A stretch of DNA of 64,000 nucleotides, from NCBI RefSeq assembly GCF_021869535.1, contig NW_026262679.1, forward strand, positions 83,263,143 through 83,327,142, given 5' to 3'. The DNA comes from Mytilus californianus. Lineage: Eukaryota; Mollusca; Bivalvia; Mytilida; Mytilidae. Positions 22,715 to 35,400 of the stretch are shown here, in pieces. Every line of letters begins with the position of its first letter. Positions within the stretch are counted from its first letter, which is position 1. The notes below the pieces were generated by a model that saw only the letters and a list, made by a program, of their open reading frames with translations, was not told where the DNA came from and made no database searches. A program made the translations under genes and the position numbers.

Positions 22715-25330
22715 AAAATGCTCCGCAGGGCGCAGCTTGATACGACCGCAGAGGTCGAACCCTGAACAGTTGGGGCAAGTATGGACACAACATTCAAGCT
22801 TGATACAGCTTTGCATTTGGATTGTGATTAAATATTTGACACAGCATAGGTTTCTGACACAGAATGAATGTGGTCTAAGAACTTAAAAATTTAAAATTGA
22901 CATTCACCTATTATGGTCCAATATCCAAAATCTAAATACATGGTTAGATTCAGCATATCAAAGAACCCCAAGAATTCAATTTTTGATGAAATCAAACAAA
23001 GTTTAATTTTGGACCCTTTTGACCTCAATGAGGACAAAGTTGATTAGGGGCCCAAAAATCAAAAATCTAAATACATGGTTAGATTCAGCATATCAAAGAA
23101 CCCCATATATTCAATTTTTGTTGAAATCAAACAAAGTTTAATTTTGGACCCCGATTTGGACCAACTTGAAAACTGGGCCCATAATCAAAAATCTAAATAC
23201 ATGTTTAGATTCAGCATATCAAAGAACCCTAAGAATTCAATTTTTGTTAAAATCAAACTAAGTTTAATTTTGGACCCTTTGGACCTTAATGTAGACCAAT
23301 TAGAAAACGGAACCAAAAATTAAGAATCTAAATACACGGTTAGATTCGGCATATCAAAGAACCCCAATAATTCAATTTTTGATGAAATCAAACAAAGTTT
23401 AATTTTGGACCCTTTGGACCTCAATGTGGACCAATTCAAAAACGGGGCCCAAAATCCAAAAACTTAATACACGGTTAGATTCAGCATATTAAAGAACCCC
23501 AAGAATTCAAGAATAAAACCCCATTGAAATTGGTCAAGAAATAAGCAATTTATACGAAGTATCTTCTTTTGCACAATACTGTGCAATTGAATATTTCTTG
23601 CTATTGCACAATACTGTACAATTGACAATTTCTTGCTATTGCGCAATATTGTGCTATTGGATATTTCTTGCTTTTGCGCAATACTGTGCATTTGAAGATT
23701 TCTTGCTATTGTGCAATACTGTGCAATTGAAGATTTCTTGCTATTGTTCAATACTGTGCAATTGAAAATTTCTTGCTATTGCACAATACTTATTATATAA
23801 TAATTTACACATCCTGTTTGGTGTGTATCTCCTACCATATCATTATTATTTGCTTTTAAATATAAATCAGAAATAACCAACTTAAAATGGAAAATTTTAA
23901 AAGAAAAAAAAAGGAAAAAAAGAAAAAAAAGGAAAAAAAAAATCCCCCCCCCCAATTTTTTGAACCCCCTTATGATTCATCACCCCCAAACTCAATCCCA
24001 GCCTTCCCTTTGTGGTATGGTACCTTGCAGTACAATTTCAGAGAGATCCATACACTTGAACACAAGTTATTGTCTGGAAACTAGAAAAATGTGTTTTTTG
24101 GCCCTTTTTTGGCCCAAAATTCCAAAACGTTTAGAGCAATTACCCCCAAACTCAAACCCAGCTTTCCCTTTGTGATACGGAACCTTGTAGTACAATTTCA
24201 GAAAGATCCATACACTTACACACAAGTTATTGTCCTGAAACTAGAAAAATGCTTGTTTTTTGCCCCTTTTTGGCCCCTAATTCCTAAAATATTGAGGCAA
24301 TTACCCCCATCATCAATCCCAGCCTTCCCTTTGTGGTATGGTACCTTGCAGTACAATTTCAGAGAGATCCATACACTTGAACACAAGTTATTGTCTGGAA
24401 ACTAGAAAAATGTGTTTTTTGGCCCCTTTTTGGCCCAAAATTCCAAAACGTTTAGAGCAATTACCCTCAAACTCAAACCCAGCTTTCCCTTTGTGATATG
24501 GAACCTTGTAGTACAATTTCAGAAAGATCCATACACTTACACACAAGTTATTGTCCTGAAACTAGAAAAATGCTTGTTTTTTGCCCCTTTTTGGCCCCTA
24601 ATTCCTAAAATATTGAGGCAATTACCCCATCATCAATCCCAGCCTTCCCTTTGTGGTATGGTACCTTGCAGTACAATTTCAGAGAGATCCATACACTTGA
24701 ACACAAGTTATTGTCTGGAAACTAGAAAAATGCTTATTTTTTGCCCCTTTTTGGCCCCCAATTCCTAAACATTTCGGCAATTACCCCCAAACTCAATTCC
24801 AGCTTTCCCTTTGTGATATGGAACCTTGTAGTACAATTTCAGAAAGATCCATACACTTACACACAAGTTATTGTTATGAAACTAGAAAAATGCTTGTTTT
24901 TTGCCCCTTTTTTGGCCCCTAATTCCTAAAATTTTGAGGCAATTACCCCCAAAATCAATCCCAGCATTCCTTTTGTGATATAGAACCTTGTGGTACAATG
25001 TCAGAGAGATCCATACACTAACACACAAGTTATGTCTGGAAGTTACAAAAATGCTTATTTTTGGCCCCTTTTTGGCCCCTAATTCCTTTACTGTTGGTAC
25101 CATAACCCCCAAAATCAATCCCAACCTTCCTTTTGTGGTATTGAACCTTGTGGTAAAATTTCATAGAGATCCATTCACTTAAACTAAAGTTAGAGTGCGA
25201 AAACCAATGTGTCTTCGGACGACGCAGGACGACGCCGGACGACGACGACAACGATGACAACGACAACAACGACGCCAACGTCATACCAATATATGACCAC
25301 AAAAATTTTTTTGCGGTCGTATAAAAACCG
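22715..25330. mobile_element. 2.6 kb non-autonomous element with tandem core (family A, copy 1)
   Basis: The left end has 'ATACGACCGCAGAGGTCGAA' at 22740 and the right end has 'TGCGGTCGTAT' at 25312-25322, an 11-bp inverted match. The head 'CCCTGAACAGTTGGGGCAAG' is shared with 33260-33930 and 37115-38065. Inside, in order: an ~115-bp repeat of 'TTAGATTCAGCATATCAAAG' (about 22945-23510), a ~40-bp repeat of 'GCAATACTGTGCAATTGAA' (23570-23790), an A-rich and C-rich stretch (23880-23960), and the 160-bp core repeat (24000-25190). GACGAC-rich DNA precedes the right end. No transposase. The layout resembles the tandem-cored 'pearl' elements of bivalves (from memory). Confidence 0.75.
24000..25190 (+). 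repeat. 160-bp tandem repeat with 320-bp dimer
   Basis: The block 'TTCCCTTTGTG' or its variant occurs at 24004, 24164, 24325, 24485, 24645, 24805, 24967 and 25127, a period of 160-162 bp over eight units. Units one, three and five read CCTTCCCTTTGTGGTATGG while units two, four and six read CTTTCCCTTTGTGATA.GG, so the first six form 320-bp dimers. Open frames of 60-118 codons here are translations of the repeat. Confidence 0.9.
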
Positions 25331-25720
25331 GATCACGCTGGTTTTATTCTAAAATTTCAAAGTTGACGATGGTTAAGTATTTATAACATAGACTGCATAG
25401 TAATACATCCAAAGAGAATAGTAATGGGCGATATGAGCTGGTACAATTCTAAAATTTCACAGGTGAAATATACTTATTACAGTCAATTTATCTTTTCTGG
25501 TATATAGAAGAGACTCTATTATTCAAACTCTATCTCCGAAAGGTATTACATAAGAGCTACCTTCATGTATTCTCTACAAAATTTAATAATTTTATTTTCT
25601 TTATAATAAAAAAAAAGTGTTATTTTTTCTATTTAATCTTTCCAAACCATGTAAATTGTGACTGAATTGGCCTCTTTGTGTGGTTCTGTTAATTAACAAA
25701 ACAAACCCTTACTACTATTT
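25330..25720. other. Non-coding spacer
   Basis: AT-rich sequence between the family A element and segmental copy B. I see no gene or clear repeat. Confidence 0.5.
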
Positions 25721-25724
25721 TATC

Positions 25725-27410
25725 ATATGATAAAATGAAAATAGCACTTTATAAATTTCGTTTGTCTGAAGTGCTTAAATTTGCATAACACACAGTGGTT
25801 GTCGTTTGTGGCTGTATGTCATATTTGTTTTTTTCGTTCATTGTTTTGTACATACATCAGGCCGTTAATTTTCTCTCTCTTTGTCTCAGGTGGATCGTTG
25901 TCTCATTGGCAATCTGTAAGGTCTTCTTCTTAGTAAATACTCACAGACAATTTTTTTCTTTTTTTTTAGTTTTCTATAGGTAAAAATAAATCATTCGGAG
26001 TTTTAGAATTTGTGCCCGAACGGAATATGTATTTAAACAGGTTTGTTTTACCATCTTAATACTCACAGCTTTTTTCCTTGAGTTTGTATATTCAAAATGA
26101 AAGGAATTTTTTGAATTCGGTAAACTTCATAGTCTTTACTTAATATGGCGATATCATGGACAATAAAGTTGATATCAAACAAACAAGGCGATTGAAGAAT
26201 CCTGTTCCAATTAGAAATTTTTTTAGATTATTGTTGTAGACTCCTATAATGGTTTACTTTTATAAGTTTTGACTTGGATGGAGAGTTGTCTCATTGGCAC
26301 TCATACCACATATTCTTATATCTATTATAAGCAATTGGCTGGAAAAATGACAACGATAAAAACTTTGTTCTTTCGATATCATTATATCTTAGAAGTCTCT
26401 GTGATCGTTCTTTCTTTTATATCCATCCCATTTTTTTAAAATCTGCATATACTTATATAATTTGTTTATGAATGATTTTCATTCGGTTTGATTCAGTTTT
26501 CGGAACAAATTGAAGATTACACACATGAAATATCGCAAGAGTACTGACAATAACAAAACGGAGACTGTTTAATTATCAACCAAACCACGACCGTCATTTT
26601 ATAAAATAAACAACTAAGTTTTTTATGGATGTGCTCAACTTAAAAGATTTGCTTCTAGAATTGTAATTTCATTTTAAAGTCAGAATATTAAAAAAATTCT
26701 TAGTATACAAAAATAATGTAGACCTTTTACTGATCACGCCAACCTTTATCTCATTATATGAAATACACAACTAAGTCTTTTATGATTAGTTTGCTCAATT
26801 TATAAGATTTTTTTTTATATTATGTATAATTAGCTAAAGACTTCCTTGATTAATTCTAACCTTGTGTCTTGATTTAATGTCAGAATCTTTAGCAAATACT
26901 TAATATGCCAAAAAAAAATGTTCTTCTTTAGCCAAAACATGCCTTTATGATAAATCTTTCGATCATTAATTCAATCAGAGGACGAAAATGCTAAATTACA
27001 AATTGCAAAAAAGTTAAACAGGTGTGAGAACCGGTGCATCGACAAGGTTATAAGTTTGCCTCTGCTTATGTGGTATTACCCGTCTTTCTATTTCATTTAA
27101 AGTCAAGCTACGGTAAAATCTTATAAAAATATAAAAACCTTATGTAAAATGTCTTCATTGGCCCGGAACACTCATTTATGGTAGTGGTCAAACAGCTATT
27201 GAAAACTGTAAAAGCTCATCAAAGATACAAGACTTTTAATTATGTACGCCAGACGCGCGTTTCGTCTACAGAAGACTCATCAGTGACGCTGAATCGAAAC
27301 TGTTAAAAGGTCAAATAAATTACGAAGTATAACTCTAATTTCAATCAGAGGTGTCATGCAATAAACGCATCCAACAAACAATTTAACACTGAAAGAATGC
27401 AGGTGAGAAT
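25725..27410 (+). repeat. Segmental duplication, copy B
   Basis: Shorter and diverged counterpart of 16480-19330, in the same orientation about 9 kb away. It contains its own insertion of the 'GCCAATGAGAC' repeat (25790-25925, minus) that copy A lacks, and shares the 'TTTCGTCTAC' repeat (27225-27360). It has no gene. Confidence 0.75.
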
Positions 27411-27545
27411 TTTTTAAAATCAACACAGCTTCTTCTGGGCTGGGAATAGTATACATATAGTATAGTTTTATTCAGGCAAATTCAAGCACATATACAAAAA
27501 TTCACAAGACAAGACAATAATACATATATTTATATATATATATAT

Positions 27546-28262
27546 AAATGCGTTTTGTTAAAATATACTTTTTCACTTTTTTGGTCTTTTGGAAAATGTT
27601 GTTTGTGCTGTATTTAGACCCCTCTACCAAGAATTTTGTTTTGCATGCACACGTATAAAAATTGCAGTTTTTATCCCACGCAATCATAGGTTTGAACATT
27701 GTTTTCAATTTAGACTTGTTTATATTTTTTCGTTTGGGCTTGTATTATATTTGCCTTCGGGTTTATATAATCCGTTCATCCTATTTCGGCTCTTCAAAAT
27801 TCAAGAGTCAATCCTTAATTGAGGTAAATTACGTGACCTTCTAAATACTGCTTCCATTCCTAACATCACTGAAGTGACATTAATTGTCGAAATCCAGATA
27901 TGGTGTACAAATTTTTGCACCTCATGTTTGTGGTATACCATATTTCCCGCAAGTTTATTGTTTTCTGTTTGGTATCAAATTAATAAATCAGATCCATTGT
28001 GTTACATCTGGTGATCCGTTTATTTGGCAATCGCCATGGCAGTCAGCAGGGTTTAAGAACATCTGTTGTTTGACCTGCTCGGCAAATGCGTTTTGTTAAA
28101 ATATACTTTTTCACTTTTTTGGTCTTTTGGAAAATGTTGTTTGTGCTGTATTTAGACCCCTCTACCAAGAATTTTTTTTAGCATGCACACGTATAAAAAT
28201 TGTGGTTTTTATCCAATGCAACCATAGGTTTGAAGGTTGTTTTCAATTTAGACTTGTTTATA
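27546..28262 (+). repeat. Direct repeats of ~177 bp around a 361-bp spacer
   Basis: Bases 27546-27722 and 28084-28262 are near identical; both start AAATGCGTTTTGTTAAAATA and end 'TTTAGACTTGTTTATAT'. Each is bordered by a (TA)n tract, at 27525-27548 and 28258-28280. The layout is a partial tandem duplication with a 538-bp unit. Frames at 27589-27822 and 27884-28099 belong to this dispersed repeat and are not convincing genes. Confidence 0.8.
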
Positions 28263-28359
28263 TATATATATATATATATACTGTATATAAGTAGGATCAT
28301 TCCTGTACACTTATAAAATACTTTGTGTATTGTATCAGATATCCTTGTTTAATTCCTAC

Positions 28360-28510
28360 GAGAAGGTAACACCTCCCGAAACGAAAGCTGATTTTTATCA
28401 GCTATAGTTAGAGGGGATAAGGCATCTACGCAATGCTAGGCAGTGTCGTCGTAGAAGTGAGAAGTGAAAAGTACAGGTTTCAGTCCCGCTTGGGGAGGAG
28501 GTAAAGAATT
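28360..28510 (+). other. Possible structured or tRNA-derived repeat
   Basis: Near 28365 'ACACCTCCCGAA' can pair with 'TTGGGGAGGAGGT' near 28490, closing a ~140-nt stretch that contains a perfect local hairpin (AGCTGATTTTTATCAGCT). 'GGTTTCAGTCCCGC' near 28473 resembles a B-box (GGTTCGANTCC) with changes. It could be a tRNA-derived SINE head or chance; a canonical tRNA cloverleaf cannot be drawn. Confidence 0.3.
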
Positions 28511-28699
28511 AGATCTACTCTAACATTGTTAGGTTGATTTTCTTTATATATATACTGTGTACATGCACATTTAGATTATTTTGGTTATTTGTGTTGATGG
28601 ATTGTTGTTGGTTTTTTATACTTTCATGGATGTCTAGAGCAGGAAAATAAAACGAAAACCTAAATGCATAAAATATATATTTCTTGATTAAAATATCTA

Positions 28700-29285
28700 T
28701 AATATCAACAACAAAAGAAGATTAAAGAATAATCTCTAGAATTTCAAGACAACATACAATAACATATTTTTCTAGGGGGAACATTCAAATATAACCTTTA
28801 AATGTCTATCAAAAAATAATTACACAAAGTTTTCATATAAAAAAAAATTATCATTGAGAACCGTTGTAAACAAAACAATCCTATTGAAATTTTCATTAAT
28901 TTTAACATAATATTTCCATGTCTCACCATAAAAACAAATTTATCCTTTAAGCTATTAAATACAAAAAATACCCTTTAAGTGTTTTCAATTATCATCACTT
29001 GCTTTTCAGCAAAAAGATTGCACTTGACTTGAACAGAGTTCTAAGAAAATCTCTCTCTACAGATTATCATAATCATATATAGTATAAGTATATAAGTAAC
29101 AAATGTTAAAATGTTTTTTCCATTTATACAACCGTGTACCCTGGCTGAACATGATAAAAATGAAGCATCCGGTCCATTTGTGATTATCCTCATTTTTCTG
29201 TGTATGTGAACTTATCTACTGATGACAATAAAGACATCTATCCAATATTTACTTCCCAAATCTACTCAAATTGTCCCATAACATT
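28700..29285 (-). other. Probable 3' UTR and downstream flank of SORD
   Basis: This lies immediately past the stop codon on the minus strand and has no open frame of note. I found no clear AATAAA on the minus strand close to the stop, so the 3' end cannot be placed. Confidence 0.4.
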
Positions 29286-29439
29286 TCACTTTTTAGCACA
29301 TTCTATCATGACCTTGATTCCTTCTCCTTTGAAAGTTGTCTCAAATGCTTTGAGAGTATCTTCCAGTTTAAATCTATGTGTTATCAATGGCTTTACATCC
29401 ACCTTACCAGAAGCAACCATTGCTAATGCAGTTGGGTAA
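29286..29439 (-). CDS. SORD: SORD exon 9 (stop codon)
   Basis: Encodes [38 protein letters not shown] and [12 protein letters not shown] before TGA at 29288-29286. 154 bases, acceptor TTTTTCAG. Confidence 0.96.
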
Positions 29440-32400
29440 CTGAAAAATATTAAAACTGCTTTCAATAAAATAATCTTTTATTTTATCCTAACAATGACTG
29501 AAAAAAAGCTATAGAATGACCTTTAAATGTATTTTGTTTTTTTCATACTGCTGGTTTGCTGTCCCATTGACATATATATAACAGTCAATGTAAACAAGTA
29601 GATTGTTCAACTAGAGGCAGTTTAGCTTTGATATGAGTTTAAAAGCAACTTACTGGATATAAAAGTAATTGTTTCAATTTTTTTGTAATACAACTGCCAT
29701 AACTTCTATGACTGTCTGAAATGAATACAATTTGTCATAATATGTGATATATTCATATTTTCTAAACAAAGATGTGAAGGGAGGTGGAAAAAAAAATGTA
29801 TAAAATGTTCCTGAATTCCAAGTTTACATGCCAAAAATTGGTCTTTAACACTCTAAATCTTAAGAATTCAATTGTTTGTAACAAAATTAAACATTTTCAA
29901 ACAGGAATAAATATACACATGTGCAAAAGAGTATTTACTATGTAGAAACTTCTGAAATTATTTGATAAGAATTAAAAGATTTAAATTTGTTGTAAATTAA
30001 GCCTGTTTTACTGGATTATTTGTACTTACAACCACAACAGAATTTTATGACGAATTTAAAGGGGCAATGCCGCATAAGCTACAAGTAAGAAAAAAAATTT
30101 CAAATACAATTCTTTTTGTTTCAAGTATCATAAAAGCAGATTTTTAAAACAATATTTCGTCATAAGCAGTTAGTTTGGCCCAAATTTGTCAAAATAAGCT
30201 CAAAAACATTGCTGATGTATTATTGACTTGCAAGTGCTTAATTCCACATCATGTGAATCAGTATTCATGTGAACTTCAATTTAACCCCTTAGCTTGAGAT
30301 GGGTTATGCATGTAATAGGCATGCTCAGCTATTAGAAGGAAAAGAATGTCAACATTGAAAGTGAAACAAGGCTGAACCATTTCGTTTGATCCACAAAAAA
30401 TCATTCTTATACAGGTGAAAACGATGATTAACATATTGTTTTAACCTATATCATGATATCAAACAGACCTAAAAAAAATCCAATTGCATGTGGTCGCTAT
30501 CTATTTATAATTATATTTATGTTTATATCAGGTTATATGACCATCAGCAGTTTTCAGAGGCATTTCGATGGTTAATTAGATGGCATCAAGACTAAAATAA
30601 ACACAAAATGCTGATATATATATTATCGTGCCCATGCATTGTTCATTGTTTATTTTATACTCTTTGTAATTTGGATATACATTTTAGTATGTTATACATC
30701 AAATATGAGAATTTGAGTCTAACCGGTGAACGTGAATTTGACAGCTAATGCCCCTTTAAATAATAAAACATAATTCTTCTTTACAATTTCTTTGCACACT
30801 GGCTCTCAAAGAACTGCAAGCCATTTTACTCTAAATGACCCAAGTTATCTTGGAATGAACTGTAAGCTGATATTTTATTTGATAACCAAAAAATAATTTT
30901 TAAAGTGGACTTGACTTGTAACAGGTAAAATGTAGTAGTTCTTAATTTAATTTTATTAAAAATCATATATCGGCAACCATGAAATTTCCTTACTTCAATT
31001 CATTTTTTTCATACTGCAATACAACATAAACTGTGCCCTTTTATTTGACTATTGTGAATTCATTATAATTCGTGGAGTACCAATTTTTAGGGATTCCTTT
31101 GGTAAAGATGAACCACGAATTTCAATTTTCAATGTGTATCAATTTTCTATAGGATTTTAAGAATATCTATGAAAACCAAATATCTACCAATACACAATTT
31201 TTCCTTAAACCATGAAAATTGGTATCCAAGAAATTAAATGAATCCACAATTTTTTATATCAAACTGTATTACAATCCATACCAGTTAACATATCTGAATA
31301 TTCCCCTGATGTCAACTTCTCTGACTGAGGCATTTACTATTGGGAGTGTGATGTCTGCTTGTCCTAAACCAACTAATACCACACATCCGCCTGATTTAGT
31401 TGCCTGCCAAAATTAAATTCTACTGGGTCTAATAATCTATTCAGAAAATATATAAAGAGTATGGTAGAACAATAAAATATTTATTTGCCAGCAATATATT
31501 TTTTTTTTTCATTTTGCTATAATATAAAAAATAATAATTTTAAAATATAAAGTGACTGTTTTAATTTTGTTATTTGTACACAGAGTTCTTGAAAAGTGGT
31601 GGTCCAAAGGTTTGGACACCACCAAAATTTGGCAAAGAACAGACACAATTTTGGTATTTTGCAATAGAAATCATAGATTTTCATCAAGGACCACCATGGA
31701 AAAAAATATTTCAAGAACTCTGTGTACATAAATAATTAAAAAGTAAGAAATTCTGTTACTCTGAAGGTTGTATCAGTGACATCTTTCTCTCTAGCTACAG
31801 AAAGTTAAAAAAAAAAAGAAAACCACCAGTTTTGAAATTTGTTTTTAAGACACTCAGCTCATAATATGTACATGTTTTTATAATTTTCTATCCAATGCCA
31901 AATTCATTACATTCAAATCTGAATTTCCCCCACACTGAAGACCAAGAACAAAATGCATTGTCCAAAATTTACCAACAATAAAAAAAACCAGAAGTTCAGC
32001 TAAATTTTACTTATTTGTAGATCTTGTCTTGTTGATCATTTTTGCTTTTTAAAGTGTCTAGCTATCTTTTATAGTTTTCAAGATAGTAGCGGCAGTCAAA
32101 AACGTAAAATATTGGTAAAAATCATTATTAAAGACCAAGTACTGCTACAAGGAGTCAACTAATGACTTTGGCTATTTGATTTATTTGTAGATCAAGTCTT
32201 GCTGATCATTTCTGCTAATTTAATTTACTATCTATCGATTATAGTTTTTCAGATATTAGGCAAAAACGCAAAAAAAAGGGTAAAAATCATTATCAAAGGG
32301 TAATAACTCCAATAAGTAGTTGTCTGACTATATGGACCAAGTGAACTTATTTGTAGATCTTGTCTTGCTGATCACTTTTGCCATTTAAAGTTTCTCTCTA

Positions 32401-35400
32401 AGTATTGTAATATTCAAGATAATAGGCAAAAATGAAAAAAATTGGTAAAAATTCGTCATTCGAGGGCAATAACTATAAGAAGTTGTTAGACAATAAGTAG
32501 ATCTCATCATTCTGAACATTTTCGCCCTAACTGATTTTCTCCATTCATAGTGGTTTTCAAGATAGAAGACCAAACTTGCATTTTACCCCTATGCTCTATT
32601 TCTAGACATGGTGGCCATGTTGGTAGGCGGGGTCATTGACACATTTTTTTAACTAGATACCCTTATGATGATTGTGGCCAAGTTTTGTTAAATTTGGCCC
32701 AGTTGGAGAAGATTCTTGTAAAAGTTAACGACAGACAATGACGACAGACGACGGACGCCAAGTGATGAGAAAAGCTCACTTGGCCTTTTAGGCTAGGTGA
32801 GCTAAAAATCAATGATTTTGACATAGTTAAGTATTAAAATGATAGATTTATCAAAGACTGCAATTAGCCTGTACTTGAAGAAAGTCTTTTTCTTCAAAAA
32901 TGCAATATCTGAGCGAAGGGAGATAAACCAGTTCAAATTAAGAGAAAGTTTTTTTATTCTACATTTTTTTTCTTAATAAAAAAAAATTAAATAATGTTTT
33001 GCAGCTTTACTTGAAAATATGACTGTTTAATGATGCCTTGAGTTAAGTTTATGTATATTTGAAAAAAAAGGGTGGGAAATCCAGTTCGATATCAATGTGC
33101 AGCTTGTACTGAATTTTATTCAACTTCTTCCACAAGCATAAGATACTGATAAATTACTACATTGTATTCTACATTGTATTATAATTTCTTGTCAACTATT
33201 TACCTTTTTACTTCAAATTTATGTAAAAAAATATTTGATAAATTTTGATTCACAAGTAGTAAAATGTTCCATGAGGTGCAGCTTCATACAAATGCAGAGG
33301 TCGAACCCTGAACAGTTGGAGCAAGTATGGACACTACATTCAAGCTTGATACTGCTCTGTATTTGGATTGTGATCAAACATTTGACACAGCATAGGTTCC
33401 TGACACAGAATGAATGTGGTCAAAGAACAGAAAAATTTGAAATTGGACTTTCCCTATAATAGTCCAACATCCAAAATCTAAATACACGGTTAGATTCAGC
33501 ATATCCTAGTACAATGTACACCAAGAATTTAATTAATTTATTTATTAAGGGAAAATATTAGCTAAGAAATGTTCTAAAAAGTGATATCAAAAGGTGACAT
33601 TAATGTTGTGTGTTTTAGTGTGAATTATAAAGAAATTGTGGTTTGAGTTATTTCCCTTTGAAAAAAAATATACCAATTCAAATAAAGTTTAAAAAAATGC
33701 TTGTATTTTTACCCCTTTTGGCCTTTAATTCCTAAGCGGATATGGTCTTTACCCCCAATATCAATCCCAATCTTCCTTTATTGGTATGGAACCATGTTGT
33801 ACAATTTCATAGAGATCCATACACTTATACTCAAGTTATTTTCTGGAAACCAAATGTCTTTGGACGACGACAACAATGGCGACATCGCCATACCATTTTA
33901 GAGCGGCAAATTTTTGGGGTTGCATAAAAAGAAGATGATGGTTAAATGATTAAAATGGTGTTTTATACATTATGCAAGTCATTTACACATTATGCTACAG
34001 CTGTGCAAAATATAACCCCCCAAAAAAACGCTTCAAAGATTTTACAGCTTATAATTTTATACGCCAGACGCATATTTTGTCTACAAAAGACTCATCAAGG
34101 ATGCTTGAATCAAAAAAGTTAGAAGCCCAAAATAAAGTAGATAGTTAAAAAGCATTGAGGACCCAAAATTCCAAAAGGTTTTGCCAAATACAGCTTAGAT
34201 TATCTATTTCTAGGATAGAAAATCCTTAGCATTTCGAACAATTCAAAGTTTTGTTAACATTTAATTTATGAATATGACCATATCAATGATATTTCATGTA
34301 AATACAGAAGTGCTGATTAATAACTGGGATGGTGGTACCCTCAGGGAGGCACACAATACATATGTTTAAATAAAACAACACACACTTCCATTTTCCTTCC
34401 ATCTTCAATAAAATGTAGAACTTTGTGTTTCTCAGTGATAAATATTATGACATATGTGTGATAATGACTCAAGTCTTACAATATTGACCAGAAGATCTTA
34501 AAATGGTTTCTACATCTATGCTACTTTGATTAAACTTACGTAAATAACATATGTGTGAAAATCACCAAAGTCTTATAATATTGACTATATCTTAAAATGG
34601 TTTCTACATCTTTGTTTCTATGAATAAACTTACATAAATAGCAGTTTGAATACTAGGAGTAGCACCACTACATTCGATAGTAATCTCTGGCTGTACTCCC
34701 ATTACATCTTCAACTTTCTGTGCCATCTCTTTTGGGTCTTTACTGGTTACTTTCAGTGTGTATGTGGCTCCCATCGACTTGGCCATATCCAACCTTGATT
34801 GATCAATATCTATGTATAAATTTTTGAAATTAGTCATGTGTTATATTCATATTACACTTCATCTCCACATAAATTAGTGTTTAGATTGGTTGTCTACTAA
34901 TTTTGAATGATGTAAGAACAAATTAAAGACAATAGAAATATGTTCATGTTGTACAGTTTATTTAATTAGAATCAATATTCCATGTTTTTTTCATTTATAT
35001 TTGACAGTGTTTATGATTACAGGGTTCATACATCTTTTTTGTTCCCTTTTTCAATGACTTTTCAAGTAGATCATAACAATCATTTTCTCTTTTTACAATT
35101 TATCTCCGCCTTTGTTTGGTTTGTTGTTATAGTAGAGGTTTTTTCAGTTTTTTTACAAAAAGTTTATTCTAGGCATTCATTACAGTAACCCCATTTCCCT
35201 ATTAAAATTGTTGTAAAATGTACAGAAAAAGAAATTAAAAAAACAACAGAACAATTGTGTTAACATTTTTGTAAATTGCTCCTTGTGTATGGATTTACCT
35301 GAATTTCACATTTCCACCAGAATGAAGTGTGAATATTTTTGATACACTTTTTAATAAAACAGCAAATGACAAAACAACATATCAATTAAATATTTCTAGA

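Noticed and set aside
23887-25302. Several 60-118 codon frames on both strands
   Set aside because: All follow the 160-bp tandem core of a non-autonomous element and recur with each unit.
27546-28262. Possible LTR retrotransposon (177-bp direct repeats)
   Set aside because: Only 361 bp between them, no TG...CA ends, primer-binding site or coding capacity; better explained as a partial tandem duplication.
28360-28510. Functional tRNA gene
   Set aside because: The B-box is imperfect and no acceptor stem, anticodon arm and T arm can be drawn with normal spacing.
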